Assembly (NCBI RefSeq): GCF_034008635.1
Contig: NZ_CP125378.1
Span: 2,470,001-2,534,000 of the forward strand
From: Pseudomonas sp. P8_229
Lineage (GTDB): Bacteria; Pseudomonadota; Gammaproteobacteria; Pseudomonadales; Pseudomonadaceae
DNA: 64,000 bases
Direction of reading: 5' to 3'
Translations under genes and position numbers: made by a program
Shown: piece after piece, positions 38,501-47,952 of the stretch
How the letters are laid out: the number at the start of each line of letters is the position of its first letter
How positions within the stretch are numbered: position 1 is the stretch's first letter
The notes under the pieces: model-generated
Databases searched by the model: none
Told to the model about the DNA's origin: nothing
The model's input: only the letters and a program-made list of their open reading frames with translations

Positions 38501-41433
38501 TCGCACAGGACGTCGACCGGCAGCAGATCGGCGAGGTGTGCGCCTTCGCCCAAAGTGGTCAGTTCATCCAGCAGCGCGCTGAGTTCCTGGCGCTCGCCGG
38601 GGTGCTGCTGCCAACGTTGCAACAGGCTTTCGGCGTCGAGCAGGATGTCCATGCCCTGAGCGAGAAAGTTGTTGATCAGTTGCGGATCGCGCTTGACCCG
38701 CAGGCCGGTATTCGGCGCATTGAGGATCGCTTCCAGACGTTCGGCGAGCAGTGTGCCCGTGCGTTTGATCAGCGACTGCGCACCGACAATCGGCGCCAGC
38801 GGATCATGCTTGAGCTGACGCAGGCCAACCCGGAACAGGCCTTCGGCTTCGAGCAGCAATTCCACTTCGTCCAGATCGAGTGGCAACTGATGCGCCTTGA
38901 ACTCGCGGGCCAGTTGATCCAGCGGCGCCGCCAGCTCGGCAATCGGCAGCACACCGGCCATCGACGCACTGCCCTTGAGGGTGTGCAAGGCGCGCTGCAA
39001 CTCGTCGCTGGCCTGCAGCGGCACATGCTCGGCGGCCTGATCGAGGAAACGGTTGAGGCTGGCGAGGTGGGTTTCGGCCTCGTTGCGGAAGATCTCCAGC
39101 AACAGCGGATCAAGCGCGGCAACGTCGGCGACGTCTTCTTCGGCCAATGCTTGATCGCCTTTGGCCAGAGCGTGCGCACGGGCCGCGAGTTGATCGACAT
39201 CGCTGCGCTGACGCTGGCGCTGAGTGGCGAATTCGTTGATCAGCTCCGGCAGCAACAGCACGCTGTCCTGAAGCAACTGCTGAACCTGCGGGCCGGGCTC
39301 GACGCTGTGTTCCAGCACGCGGTTGAGCAGGTTTTCCACCGCCCACGCCAGCTCGCCAAGGATCAACGCGCGAACCATGCGCCCGCTGCCCTTCAAGGTG
39401 TGGAAGGCGCGACGCAGTTCGGTCAGCGCGGCGCGATCATCGGTGTCGGCCGACCAGCGCGGCAGGTATTCGTGCAGGACCTCGAGCACCTCGTCGGTCT
39501 CCTCGAGGAACACTTCGCGCAGTTCATCGTCCACCGGTTCTTCATCGGCGGGCGGCGGCATCAGGCTGCCGGGGGTGATCCGTGCCGGCGGGTTGAGCGC
39601 CGACACCGGGCTGGCCAGCACATCGGCCAGCGACTGCACCGTCTCGGGGTCATCCAGCGCTTGCAGGTCCTGCATCACCCGCGCTTCGCCGGGGCTGAGC
39701 ACGTCGTCAAGCAGCGGCACACGCGGTTCGCGGGGCTGCTCGTCGAGCGGGTCCTTGGGAAAAAAACCGAGGCTGGCGAGGCTCTTCTGCGCGACGTCCA
39801 GCAATTGCTCGTTCGGCGCCTGCGGATCGTCGCTCAGACGCTCGAGGTAATACTCAAGGCTGGTGATGACGTCGGCCAGATTATCCAGCTGCTGCCAACC
39901 TGGCTCGTGGGGATCGAGCAGCAGGTGCTCGCGGATGAAACGGTTGCAGGCCTCGACCAGGCTCGCCGCCCGGCTCAGCGGAATCATCGCCAGCGCGCCG
40001 CGCACCTGGGTCAGCAGCTCCGGCAACGGTTGCAGTTGCTGGCGATCCCAGTCGGCGTCGATATAGTCGACGATCATGTCCTTGGCCTGTTGCAGACAGA
40101 TGCGCGCTTCCTTGATCACGATCTGGTGGATCTGCGTCAGGTCGGTGGTCGGCAAACGCGCGTCTTCGGGGCTTTCCGGCTCCACCTTGCCGACCATCCC
40201 GGCGAGATTCGCTTCGACGTAGAGCAAGGCGCCGGCCACATCCATCAGTGTGGCGTCACTCGGTTCGCGCTGGCCTTGAGCGAGGCTGAGCACCACTGCC
40301 AGTTGATCGATGATGACTTTACGCGGCTGGCCGAAACCGAGCACCGCCAGGGTGTCGGCGATCTGCCGCAGTGGCGCCAGCAGGCTCTCCAGGTCGGAGG
40401 CATGCTGGCGGTCGCTGCGCACGAACAGATCAAGGCGTTCCTTGACCCGCACCAGTTCTTCACACAATGCCGTGAGCACCGAGCGCATCGCATCGCGGTC
40501 GGGACCGGCCAGGCGCGCGCGTTCTTCGTCGAGCATCGCGCTGTCGGGCAACGCGTCGTCCAGGGAGTAGCGATCTTTCATGGTCAGCATCTGCCCGGTG
40601 GGATGTTCGGCTTTGGCAATATAGAACAGCAGACTTTTGAGCAGCTCCGCAGGCGGCGGCTGATTGAGGCCGCGCATGCCTTGTTCGAGCAGGCGCTTGA
40701 GTTCCTTGTCGGCATCCTTGAACAGGCTGCGCAGCGCCGGGCTGTGGGCGATGACGCCTTCGCGCATGCCTTCGACCAGCGCCGATACCACTTGCCACAA
40801 GGGGCTCAACGGCGCGTCGCCGCTCAAGGCTTCAAGTCGGTTGAAGACTTTCGCCAGGTAGTCCAGATGCGTCTGGTCATCCTGCTCGCGCAACAGACCG
40901 ACCAGCGCCATTTGCAGCATCTGGCGCAACTTGCGCAGCACGTTCGGCAGTTCCGCTGGCTCCAGCAGCGCCAGCGCTGCATCGCTGAGCGGCGCCAGTT
41001 CGGGCAGTTGCGGGCTGAACAGGCTGGTTTCCGAGAGCAGGCTTTCACCCCGGGCGCTGCGCAGATCGTTGATCAGCGGCAGCACCACCAAGGGCAGATC
41101 GCGGCGGGCACTCTGCACGCGATCGAGGTAGATCGGCAGTTGCCCGAGGGCTTGCAGCAGCAGGTGCAGGGCTTCGTCGCGATGGCTGACGCGTTCGTGC
41201 TGCAGGGCCTCGATCAGATGTTCCATCTCTTCGGCAAGCAAGGCGGCGCCATAGAACTCAACCATCTGCAGACTGCCGTGCACCTGATGGACGTAGTCAA
41301 GGCACTCGTCCAGCCCAGGAAACGCCTGCGAATCATCGAGCACGGCTTCAATCGCCTGATGCGCCTGTTTCAGCGTTTCGGCAATCTCGCCCTTGACCCA
41401 TTCGAGGGCCACGTAGTCGTGCCGGTCACCCAT
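35509..41433 (-). CDS. chpA: ChpA hybrid chemosensory histidine kinase with multiple phosphotransfer domains
   Basis: 1974 residues. HTLKG-type phosphotransfer histidines are visible at residues 678, 817, 1121 and 1263, plus an HQVHG variant at 49. A CheA dimerisation and HATPase core follows (N box MLRNAVDHGLES near 1555), a CheW-like domain (about 1700-1850) and a C-terminal receiver whose phospho-Asp is D1903 (LLDIEMPRMDG). ChpA receives signals from PilJ via PilI and phosphorylates PilG and PilH to steer pilus extension and cAMP. The ATG at 41433 (MGDRHDYVALEWVKG) is the family start; a GTG five codons before would overlap the pilJ stop. Confidence 0.96.
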   Translation of the reverse strand: MGDRHDYVALEWVKGEIAETLKQAHQAIEAVLDDSQAFPGLDECLDYVHQVHGSLQMVEFYGAALLAEEMEHLIEALQHERVSHRDEALHLLLQALGQLPIYLDRVQSARRDLPLVVLPLINDLRSARGESLLSETSLFSPQLPELAPLSDAALALLEPAELPNVLRKLRQMLQMALVGLLREQDDQTHLDYLAKVFNRLEALSGDAPLSPLWQVVSALVEGMREGVIAHSPALRSLFKDADKELKRLLEQGMRGLNQPPPAELLKSLLFYIAKAEHPTGQMLTMKDRYSLDDALPDSAMLDEERARLAGPDRDAMRSVLTALCEELVRVKERLDLFVRSDRQHASDLESLLAPLRQIADTLAVLGFGQPRKVIIDQLAVVLSLAQGQREPSDATLMDVAGALLYVEANLAGMVGKVEPESPEDARLPTTDLTQIHQIVIKEARICLQQAKDMIVDYIDADWDRQQLQPLPELLTQVRGALAMIPLSRAASLVEACNRFIREHLLLDPHEPGWQQLDNLADVITSLEYYLERLSDDPQAPNEQLLDVAQKSLASLGFFPKDPLDEQPREPRVPLLDDVLSPGEARVMQDLQALDDPETVQSLADVLASPVSALNPPARITPGSLMPPPADEEPVDDELREVFLEETDEVLEVLHEYLPRWSADTDDRAALTELRRAFHTLKGSGRMVRALILGELAWAVENLLNRVLEHSVEPGPQVQQLLQDSVLLLPELINEFATQRQRQRSDVDQLAARAHALAKGDQALAEEDVADVAALDPLLLEIFRNEAETHLASLNRFLDQAAEHVPLQASDELQRALHTLKGSASMAGVLPIAELAAPLDQLAREFKAHQLPLDLDEVELLLEAEGLFRVGLRQLKHDPLAPIVGAQSLIKRTGTLLAERLEAILNAPNTGLRVKRDPQLINNFLAQGMDILLDAESLLQRWQQHPGERQELSALLDELTTLGEGAHLADLLPVDVLCEALLDLYGAVEESSLAVSERFFQEAQNAHEALINMLDELAAGQEVTPQPQRIRALHELLDESLDPTSMGLIRSDGSRTLSIHELGAATAELAQANPETAPDDEIVEIFLEEAVDILDSAGQALQRWLSDPDNSAPLSSLQRDLHTLKGGARMAEVDAIGDLAHELEGLYEGLVDRRYSHSERLGRLLHKSHDRLALLLEQLQDHQPLRPAQELIEAIRQFRQGASGSAEAAQPAAEHDSAAHDPELLEIFLEEGFDIIENSGAALLRWQAEPGNRQEVETLLRDLHTLKGGARMVEIGPIGDLAHELEYLYESLATGVLQPSAELFALVQRGHDRLAQMLDGVRAGQPCPPADRLISAIQNFSHPVTPDTPPLVPVVVKTEAAAPAVDAGADMVKVSAELLDELVNLAGETSIFRGRIEQQVSDAQTALNEMETTIERMRDQLRRLDTETQGRILSRQQVDAERLGYEEFDPLEMDRHSQLQQLSRALFESASDLLDLKETLDRRNHDAENLLQQQGRINTELQEGLMRTRMVPFERMLPRLKRIVRQVAEELNKDVAFIIDNAEGEMDRNVLERMAAPLEHMLRNAVDHGLESAEVRLAAGKPAQGTISLDLSREGGDIVFDIRDDGAGVPLDAVRRKAIKRGLLAPDAEISDRDVLQFILQPGFSTAEKITQISGRGVGMDVVHEEVRQLGGTMSIDSVPGQGVHFRIRLPFTVSVNRALMVQSGEDQYAIPLNTIEGIVRVLPNDLEGHYRNDPPSYHYGGQRYELCYLGELLKTAPRPKLLGQSLPLPVLLVQCNDRHIAVQVDAMAGTREIVVKSLGPQFGAVQGVSGATILGDGRVVLILDLLAPIRAMQARVAQRPAHAEIDSEPHKPLLVLVVDDSVTVRKVTSRLLERHGMNVLTAKDGVDAMLLLEEHMPDLMLLDIEMPRMDGFEVATQVRNDERLQHLPIIMITSRTGQKHRDRAMAIGVNDYLGKPYQESVLLESIAHWSKKHA

Positions 41434-41444
41434 AACCACTCCAC

Positions 41445-43499
41445 TCACGCCTTGTCCGTCGCGGACGCCGACGGCAAGGTGAAACCGGATACCGAACGGC
41501 GCAGCTGACTGGCCATCTTCGCCAGGTTGCCAATGCTCTCGGCAGTGGCGGTGGAACCGGACGAAGTCTGCGTGGTGATCTGCTGGATCACGTTCATCGT
41601 CAGGGAAATCTGCCCGGCCGACGAGGTCTGCTGCTGCGCCGCGTTGGAAATGCTCTGGATCAGCGCCGCGAGAGTCTTCGATACGCCTTCGATTTCTTCC
41701 AGGGCTACACCGGCATCCTGCGCCAGCCGCGCGCCGCGCACCACCTCGGTGGTGGTCTGCTCCATGGAAATCACCGCTTCGTTGGTGTCGGTCTGGATCG
41801 CCCGCACCAGGGTTTCGATCTGCCGAGTGGCGGCGGACGAGCGCTCGGCCAGACGCTGTACCTCATCGGCAACCACCGCGAAACCACGCCCGGCATCCCC
41901 GGCCATCGACGCCTGAATCGCCGCGTTAAGGGCGAGGATGTTGGTCTGGTCGGCAATGTCGTCGATCAGGCTGACGATGTCGCCAATCTCCTGCGAGGAT
42001 TCGCCGAGGCGCTTGATGCGCTTGGCGGTGTCCTGAATCTGTTCGCGAATGTTGTCCATGCCGTGGATGGTGTTGTGCACCACCTCGTTGCCTTTGTTGG
42101 CGATTTCCACGGAGCGCTCGGCCACTGCCGAAGACTCCGCGGCATTGGCTGAGACCTGATCGATGGACTCGGCCATGTCGCTGATCGCGGTCGAGGCTTC
42201 GGAAATCTGCTGCGCCTGATGCTCCGAGGCCTGGGCCAGGTGCATGGCGGTGGCCTGGGTTTCCTGCACGGCGGCGGCGACCTGGCCGGCGGTGAGGTTG
42301 ATGGTCGCCACCAGATCGCGCAGTTGATCGACCGAGTAGTTGATCGAGTCGGCGATGGTCCCGGTGAAGTCTTCGGTCACCGAGGCGGTCACGGTCAGGT
42401 CGCCGTCGGCGAGGTCTTCGATTTCGTCGAGCAGGCGCATGATTGCGTTCTGGTTGCGCTCGTTCTTCTCGGCGGTTTCACGCAACTGGCGGTTGGTTTC
42501 ACGGACCATGACCATGCCGATCAGGATGATCGAGGCCAGCGCCAGCAAGCCCAGCACGTAGCCGCCGATGGTGTCGGTGCTACGCCCGCCGGCGAGGTTT
42601 TCAAAACCGGTGGCCAGGTGCGAGGCTTCGTCGAGCAGGGTCTGCGACAGGCTGAAGATGTTGCTCGCCGACTCACGGACCTTGAACAGCTCCGGCGAGG
42701 TTTCGAGGATTTCATCCACGGAGCCGGAGACGAACTGGAACAGCTCGGAGATTTCGCTGAGGCGTGCGCGGGCATCGCGGTCTTCGACCTGGCTGATTTT
42801 CAGGGTCGGGTTACCTTGCAGCATGCCGTTGAGCACCTGGCCGAATCGGGTGGCGTCGCGGCCAAAGGCATCGGCCGCCTGCTGCGAGTTCTCGTCGCCG
42901 GCGAGCACGGTGTTGACCGCGCCGAGGATGCGTTCAGCCAGCAGCGACTGACGCTGGGCCATCGCCACTTGCGCGGCCGGGGCGCCGCGTTGCAGGAGGA
43001 TCTCGACGACTTTTTCGTATTCGATCTGCAGCTGCGGCACGGTTTCAGCCAGAGTCGCGGCGACTTGATGCAGCGACAGCACGGTCTGCTCGCTGGAGAG
43101 AATCGCGTCGGTGTTTTTCAGCAGGCGTTCCCAGTCCAGTTGCACGGCGCGCATTTCCGGGCGCACGGTGGCCGGCGCGGGTGGCAGGCCGGTCGCCGGG
43201 TCGCCCTTCTTCAGGTAGCTCCAGCGCTGGGCAAAATCATTGCGCGCATCGCTCAACAGCTTGAACGCGGCAGCCTTGCCGGCGGCGGCTTCGGTGGCGT
43301 TCTTGGCGATGCGTTGCGACAGCACGCGCAGCTCACCGGCGTGGCCGATGTACTGTTTGTCGTAGTTGGCCTGGGTATTGAGGTACGCGAAGTTGGCGAA
43401 CAGCAGCATGATGAACACGATCAGTGCGATGAACAGCACGATGATCTGCGAGCGACTGCGCGATCCTTCTGCTGACTTGCCTGTTTTTGCTTTTGTCAT
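41445..43499 (-). CDS. pilJ: Methyl-accepting receptor PilJ
   Basis: 684 residues: a short cytoplasmic start, membrane helix near 20-40, a periplasmic domain with two PilJ-type helical modules (about 45-310), a second helix (about 320-340), HAMP, then the signalling domain with the hairpin tip [35 protein letters not shown]. It senses pilus-mediated surface contact or PilA in P. aeruginosa and passes this to ChpA through PilI. The ATG at 43499 is the family start. No pilK methyltransferase follows it, unlike in P. aeruginosa. Confidence 0.96.
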   Translation of the reverse strand: MTKAKTGKSAEGSRSRSQIIVLFIALIVFIMLLFANFAYLNTQANYDKQYIGHAGELRVLSQRIAKNATEAAAGKAAAFKLLSDARNDFAQRWSYLKKGDPATGLPPAPATVRPEMRAVQLDWERLLKNTDAILSSEQTVLSLHQVAATLAETVPQLQIEYEKVVEILLQRGAPAAQVAMAQRQSLLAERILGAVNTVLAGDENSQQAADAFGRDATRFGQVLNGMLQGNPTLKISQVEDRDARARLSEISELFQFVSGSVDEILETSPELFKVRESASNIFSLSQTLLDEASHLATGFENLAGGRSTDTIGGYVLGLLALASIILIGMVMVRETNRQLRETAEKNERNQNAIMRLLDEIEDLADGDLTVTASVTEDFTGTIADSINYSVDQLRDLVATINLTAGQVAAAVQETQATAMHLAQASEHQAQQISEASTAISDMAESIDQVSANAAESSAVAERSVEIANKGNEVVHNTIHGMDNIREQIQDTAKRIKRLGESSQEIGDIVSLIDDIADQTNILALNAAIQASMAGDAGRGFAVVADEVQRLAERSSAATRQIETLVRAIQTDTNEAVISMEQTTTEVVRGARLAQDAGVALEEIEGVSKTLAALIQSISNAAQQQTSSAGQISLTMNVIQQITTQTSSGSTATAESIGNLAKMASQLRRSVSGFTLPSASATDKA

Positions 43500-43554
43500 C
43501 GGTCCTCGCCTATGAAACCTGCCACGATCCAATGTGGGATTTGTGTTGTTTCGA

Positions 43555-44094
43555 CTAAATTGCGACGCTCATGAACACCGGCGATTTGGCCAACGCAAAC
43601 AGGCTGAACACCCGCCAGTTCTGCTCGCGCCGGAAATAGCCTTTGACGAACTCGGCCTTGGAGCCCTGGCGCTTGCTGATCGAGATCGGCTCGAAGCTGT
43701 CCTGCTCGAAGTGCTGCAAGCCGAACACCTCATCGACCAGCAGCCCGGCGAACACGTCCTGATGCTCCACCACCAACACCCGCCGCTGTTTGCGCAGTGG
43801 CGACAGTTCGTGGCCGAAGAAACCGCAGAGGTCCATGATCGGCAGCAAGCGCCCACGCAGGTTAGCCACCCCTTTGACCCACGGCTTGACCCCGGGCAAC
43901 TGAGTGAAGCGTGGCTCGTGCAGCACTTCGCTGACTTCGCCCATCGGTGCCACGTACCAGTGCTCGCCGAGGCGAAAACCGATGCCGCTCCAGCGATCCT
44001 GGCGACCGGGCTGCGAGGGCAGGTCCGCCGCCAGCAGGCGACAGCGCTGGTCGATCTGCCACAGCAGTTCGAACGCGGTCAGCGATTGGCTCAT
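43555..44094 (-). CDS. pilI: CheW-type adaptor PilI
   Basis: 179 residues with one CheW domain ([64 protein letters not shown]). It couples the receptor PilJ to the kinase ChpA. It lies between pilH and pilJ in the conserved order, with 10 bases to pilH and 55 to pilJ. Confidence 0.94.
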   Translation of the reverse strand: MSQSLTAFELLWQIDQRCRLLAADLPSQPGRQDRWSGIGFRLGEHWYVAPMGEVSEVLHEPRFTQLPGVKPWVKGVANLRGRLLPIMDLCGFFGHELSPLRKQRRVLVVEHQDVFAGLLVDEVFGLQHFEQDSFEPISISKRQGSKAEFVKGYFRREQNWRVFSLFALAKSPVFMSVAI

Positions 44095-44104
44095 GACGAC
44101 GCGT

Positions 44105-44470
44105 TCAACCGGCCAGCACGTTGTTCAGGGTCTTGATCAGCATGTCTTCTTCGACCGGTTTGGTCAGGTAATCCTTCGCGCCCTGACGGGTGCCCCAGAC
44201 CTTGTCGGTTTCCTGATCCTTGGTGGTGATGATGATCACCGGGATATGGCTGGTCTCGGCATCCTTGGTCAACTGGCGGGTCGCCTGAAAACCGTTGAGG
44301 CCGGGCATGACGATGTCCATCAGCACCGCGTCGGGTTTTTCCTGACGGGCCAGCGCTACGCCGTCGGCACCGTTTTCGGCCTTGAGCACTTCATGGCCGT
44401 GCTTTTCCAGCATGCCGGTGAGTTTGTACATTTCAGTCGGCGAATCATCGACGATCAGGATACGTGCCAT
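44105..44470 (-). CDS. pilH: Response regulator PilH (single receiver domain)
   Basis: 121 residues, a CheY-like receiver with phospho-Asp52 in LMDIVMPGLNG, acidic pair in IVDDS, Thr in IIITTKDQ and Lys in LTKPVEED. In P. aeruginosa PilH dampens PilG output and favours retraction or acts as phosphate sink. The ATG at 44470 is the family start; nine more codons are open upstream. Confidence 0.95.
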   Translation of the reverse strand: MARILIVDDSPTEMYKLTGMLEKHGHEVLKAENGADGVALARQEKPDAVLMDIVMPGLNGFQATRQLTKDAETSHIPVIIITTKDQETDKVWGTRQGAKDYLTKPVEEDMLIKTLNNVLAG

Positions 44471-44530
44471 GGTCTTCCCCATTTTTCTTGTCGACATCCG
44501 GCCCGCTGGCCGAGCGTCACTGTACGTGTC

Positions 44531-44935
44531 TTACTGCGGCAAAACGGCGGCGAAGCCCGGAACGTGGGCCTGAATCGCGTTGAGCAGTTCTTCCTTGCTG
44601 AAAGGCTTGGTCAAAAATTGATCAGAACCGACAATCCGCCCCTTGGCCTTGTCGAACAGCCCGTCGCGCGACGACAGCATGATCACCGGCGTGGCCTTGA
44701 ACGCACTGTTGTTCTTGATTAAAGCGCAGGTCTGATAACCATCCAGACGCGGCATCATGATGTCGACAAAAATGATTCCGGGGTGGTTGTCGGCGATCTT
44801 GGCCAACGCATCGAAACCGTCGATGGCCGTGATGACCTCGCAGCCCACATTCTTCAACAGCGTTTCGGCGGTGCGACGAATCGTTTTCGAGTCATCGATC
44901 ACCATGACCTTCAAGGCGCTGGACTGCTGTTCCAT
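44531..44935 (-). CDS. pilG: Response regulator PilG (single receiver domain)
   Basis: 134 residues, a CheY-like receiver with phospho-Asp58 in IFVDIMMPRLDG, IDDSKTIRRTAE at the start and FLTKPFSKEEL at the end. PilG is the main output regulator of the Chp kinase and promotes pilus extension and adenylate cyclase activity in P. aeruginosa. First gene of the minus-strand Chp operon; divergent from gshB with 225 bases between, which must hold the promoters of both. Confidence 0.96.
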   Translation of the reverse strand: MEQQSSALKVMVIDDSKTIRRTAETLLKNVGCEVITAIDGFDALAKIADNHPGIIFVDIMMPRLDGYQTCALIKNNSAFKATPVIMLSSRDGLFDKAKGRIVGSDQFLTKPFSKEELLNAIQAHVPGFAAVLPQ

Positions 44936-45160
44936 AAGGGGGCTCTACCGTCGCCTTTGCGAATCAAATTGTCCGTTTTGCGATGAGTAATGGCTGGAAA
45001 CCCTTGATGCTCAAGGGCCAGCACGCTATGCCAGCCTTTTTAGCACAGTCTCCAGATGCAATCTATCGACGGGTTTTTCCTTGACCCAAAACCCTGCCAG
45101 CGCCACTCTGGCGGCACTTTTTCAATACCGATCCGGTAGCCAATTTTCGAGGAAAACCCA

Positions 45161-46132
45161 ATGAGCGTTCGCGTCGGGATTGTCATGGACCCTATCGCCA
45201 GCATTTCCTATAAAAAGGATAGCTCGCTGGCCATGCTGCTGGCCGCGCAGAAGCGTGGCTGGGAACTGTTCTACATGGAACAGCGCGACCTGTATCAGGG
45301 CGAAGGCCAGGCCCGGGCGCGCATGAAGCCGCTGAAAGTCTTCGCCAACCCGGAAAAATGGTTCGAACTGGACGCCGAGCAGGACAACCTGCTGAGCGAT
45401 CTGGACGTGATCCTGATGCGCAAGGATCCGCCGTTCGACATGGAGTTCGTCTACTCCACCTACCTGCTGGAACAGGCCGAAACCGCCGGCGTGCTGGTGG
45501 TCAACAAACCGCAGAGCCTGCGCGACTGCAATGAAAAGCTGTTCGCCACGCTGTTCCCGCAGTGCACGCCACCGACCGTGGTCAGCCGTCGCGCCGATGT
45601 GCTGCGTGAATTCGCCGCCAAACACGGCGACGTGATCCTCAAGCCGCTGGACGGCATGGGCGGCACTTCGATTTTCCGTCACCGCGTGGGCGATCCGAAC
45701 CTGTCGGTGATTCTGGAAACCCTGACCGCCCTCGGCACCCAGCAGATCATGGGCCAGGCTTACCTGCCGGCAATCAAGGACGGCGACAAGCGCATCCTGA
45801 TGATCGACGGCGTGCCGGTGGATTACTGCCTGGCGCGGATTCCGGCGCAGGGCGAAACCCGTGGCAACCTCGCCGCCGGTGGTCGTGGTGAAGCCCGTCC
45901 GCTGACCGACAAGGATCGCTGGATCGCCGCACAAGTCGGCCCGACCCTGCGCGAGAAAGGCCTGCTGTTCGTCGGTCTGGACGTGATTGGCGAAAGCCTC
46001 ACCGAAATCAACGTCACCAGCCCGACCTGCATCCGCGAAATCGATAATGCGTTCGGCACCGACATCGGCGACATGCTGATGGATGCGATCGACAAGAAGC
46101 TGCAAGCCGCCGGCAAAAAGCCACAAGCTTGA
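45161..46132 (+). CDS. gshB: Glutathione synthetase
   Basis: 323 residues, ATP-grasp fold. It starts VRVGIVMDPIASISYKKDSSLAML and contains the ATP-grasp glycine loop LKPLDGMGGTSIFR and the end motif DVIGESLTEINVTSPT. It joins gamma-glutamylcysteine and glycine to glutathione with ATP. It lies between pilG and a tonB gene exactly as in P. aeruginosa. Confidence 0.98.
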   Translation: MSVRVGIVMDPIASISYKKDSSLAMLLAAQKRGWELFYMEQRDLYQGEGQARARMKPLKVFANPEKWFELDAEQDNLLSDLDVILMRKDPPFDMEFVYSTYLLEQAETAGVLVVNKPQSLRDCNEKLFATLFPQCTPPTVVSRRADVLREFAAKHGDVILKPLDGMGGTSIFRHRVGDPNLSVILETLTALGTQQIMGQAYLPAIKDGDKRILMIDGVPVDYCLARIPAQGETRGNLAAGGRGEARPLTDKDRWIAAQVGPTLREKGLLFVGLDVIGESLTEINVTSPTCIREIDNAFGTDIGDMLMDAIDKKLQAAGKKPQA

Positions 46133-46180
46133 TGCACGTCACATGCAGTCTGTCGCTTGAAGCGTGAAGCCCAAGGCGTG

Positions 46181-46236
46181 AAACCAACATTGCGTTATCA
46201 TGCGCAGCCTCTGAAAAACGCGATGTTGGTTTTCTT
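46181..46236 (+). terminator. Long hairpin between gshB and tonB, terminator or attenuator
   Basis: 46181-46196 pairs along 16 bases with 46217-46232 (one G-U), with a 20-base loop and a TTTT run that overlaps the 3' arm. The 3' arm ends only 7 bases before the tonB start at 46240, leaving no room for a normal ribosome site after it. It probably terminates gshB transcription but may also act on tonB expression. Confidence 0.65.
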
Positions 46237-46239
46237 GTC

Positions 46240-47139
46240 ATGACCCTCCCGTCCGATCTGCCCGCAGAACTCGCCCATCGTGGCGTGCGCGCGGCCGATC
46301 GCCTCGGATTTACCCTGTTTCTCGCGGCGCTGATTCATTTGGCGCTGCTGCTGGGTGTCGGCTTCACCATGGTCGAGCCCAAGCAGATCAGCAAAACCCT
46401 GGAAATCACCCTCGCCACCTTCAAGAGCGAAACCAAGCCGAAAAAGGCTGATTTCCTCGCTCAGGAAAACCAGGAAGGCAGCGGCACGCTGGACAAGAAG
46501 GCGATTCCCAAGACCACCGAGGTCGCGCCATTTCAGGACAATCAGGTCAAGAAGGTCATCCCGCCACCGGCCGCCAAGCCGCAAGTGCGCGAAGCAGCGC
46601 CCAAGGCTGCCGTGACCACAGTGGCGCCGAAACAGCAAAAGGCGCCGACCAAAAAAGAAGAAACCAAGACCGAGACCAAGCCTGCGGTCAACGCACCGAC
46701 GTTCGACAGCTCGCAGCTGTCCAGCGACATCGCCAGTCTCGAAGCGGAGCTGGCCAATGAACAACAGCTGTACGCCAAGCGCCCGCGCATTCACCGCTTG
46801 AGCGCCGCTTCGACCATGCGCGACAAGGGCGCCTGGTACAAGGATGAGTGGCGCAAGAAGGTCGAGCGCATAGGCAACCTCAATTACCCGGAAGAAGCCC
46901 GGCGCAAGCAGATCTACGGCAACCTGCGCCTGATGGTCTCGATCAACCGCGACGGCTCGTTGTATGAAGTACTGGTGCTCGAGTCCTCCGGCCAGCCGCT
47001 ACTGGATCAGGCCGCGCAGCGCATCGTCCGGCTGGCGGCGCCGTTTGCACCGTTTACCGGCGATCTGTCGGATATCGACCGACTGGAAATCATCCGCACC
47101 TGGAAATTCGCCCGGGGCGACAAGCTCTCCAGCAACTGA
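46240..47139 (+). CDS. tonB: Energy transducer TonB (TonB3-like)
   Basis: 299 residues. One membrane helix (residues about 25-45, GFTLFLAALIHLALLLGVGF) is followed by a Lys/Pro/Ala-rich spacer (about 60-150) and a TonB C-terminal domain (210-299) with YPEEARRKQIYGNLRLMVSINRDGSL. TonB proteins couple inner-membrane ion flow to outer-membrane receptors. The position beside gshB and algH matches P. aeruginosa tonB3, which is linked with twitching rather than iron uptake. No exbBD is adjacent. Confidence 0.9.
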   Translation: MTLPSDLPAELAHRGVRAADRLGFTLFLAALIHLALLLGVGFTMVEPKQISKTLEITLATFKSETKPKKADFLAQENQEGSGTLDKKAIPKTTEVAPFQDNQVKKVIPPPAAKPQVREAAPKAAVTTVAPKQQKAPTKKEETKTETKPAVNAPTFDSSQLSSDIASLEAELANEQQLYAKRPRIHRLSAASTMRDKGAWYKDEWRKKVERIGNLNYPEEARRKQIYGNLRLMVSINRDGSLYEVLVLESSGQPLLDQAAQRIVRLAAPFAPFTGDLSDIDRLEIIRTWKFARGDKLSSN

Positions 47140-47164
47140 ATATTTCTGTGACGATGTGATTCAT

Positions 47165-47297
47165 TGTGGCGAGGGGATTTATCCCCGATGGGGCGCGAAG
47201 CTGCCCTGAATACATTGACATGATCTGCCTGACACACCGTGCGTGATGGTGTTGCGACCGCTTCGCAGCCGATCGGGGATAAATCCCCTCACCACAA
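47165..47297. repeat. Inverted repeat element (family D, copy 1)
   Basis: TGTGGCGAGGGGATTTATCC and its inverted partner (GGATAAATCCCCTCACCACA) enclose about 95 bases between tonB and algH. A second copy is at 51295-51427, so the two frame the algH-ruvX-pyrR-pyrB-pyrC' block. Confidence 0.85.
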
Positions 47298-47379
47298 AGC
47301 TCTGTTCCAACAAGGGATCTGTGTTGTTGTCAGCATCTCCAGCTTGTCAGTTTGCCCCCCGAACGCCACACTATCGCTC

Positions 47380-47952
47380 ATGAAAAACGTCAGCCCCAGC
47401 TACCTCAAGCATCACTTCCTGATCGCCATGCCGCACATGGCCGACCCGAACTTTGCCCACACCTTGACCTACATCGTCGAGCACACGGCCAATGGCGCCA
47501 TGGGGCTGGTGGTCAATCGACCGCAAGAGCTGAATCTGGCTGATATTCTCGAGCAATTGCGCCCGGACATCGATCCGCCAGCGCTATGCCAGCATGTACC
47601 GATCTTCATCGGCGGCCCGGTGCAGACCGATCGCGGTTTCGTCCTGCACCCGGCGGGCAAGACCTTTCAGGCCACTGTCGAGCTGGACGGTGATCTGGCG
47701 CTGTCCACCTCGCAGGACGTGCTGTTCGCCATCGCTGACGGCGTCGGCCCGGCGAAAAGCGTGATCGCCCTCGGCTACGCCGGTTGGGAAGCCGGGCAAC
47801 TGGAAGCGGAACTCGCCGACAACGCCTGGCTGACCTGCCCATACGATGCCGACATCCTGTTCAACACCAGCAGCGAGCTGCGTCTGGAAGCGGCGGCCAA
47901 GCATTTGGGGATCAACCTCAGCCTGCTGACCAGCCAGGCGGGGCACGCCTGA
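47380..47952 (+). CDS. algH: YqgE/AlgH family protein
   Basis: 190 residues, one YqgE domain. LKHHFLIAMPHMADPNFAHTL, the central FIGGPVQTDRGFVLHP and the conserved FAIADGVGPAKSVIALGYAGWEAGQLE are diagnostic. In P. aeruginosa AlgH affects alginate and other regulators, by an unknown mechanism. The ATG at 47380 is the family start. It overlaps ruvX by one base (TGATG), so the two are coupled. Confidence 0.94.
   Translation: MKNVSPSYLKHHFLIAMPHMADPNFAHTLTYIVEHTANGAMGLVVNRPQELNLADILEQLRPDIDPPALCQHVPIFIGGPVQTDRGFVLHPAGKTFQATVELDGDLALSTSQDVLFAIADGVGPAKSVIALGYAGWEAGQLEAELADNAWLTCPYDADILFNTSSELRLEAAAKHLGINLSLLTSQAGHA

Noticed and set aside
35488..41508. Open frame of about 2000 codons on the plus strand, opposite chpA
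   Set aside because: It mirrors chpA codon for codon and its translation is a Gln/His/Arg/Val-rich low-complexity sequence with no domain; such frames arise from GC-rich codon bias in the sense gene.
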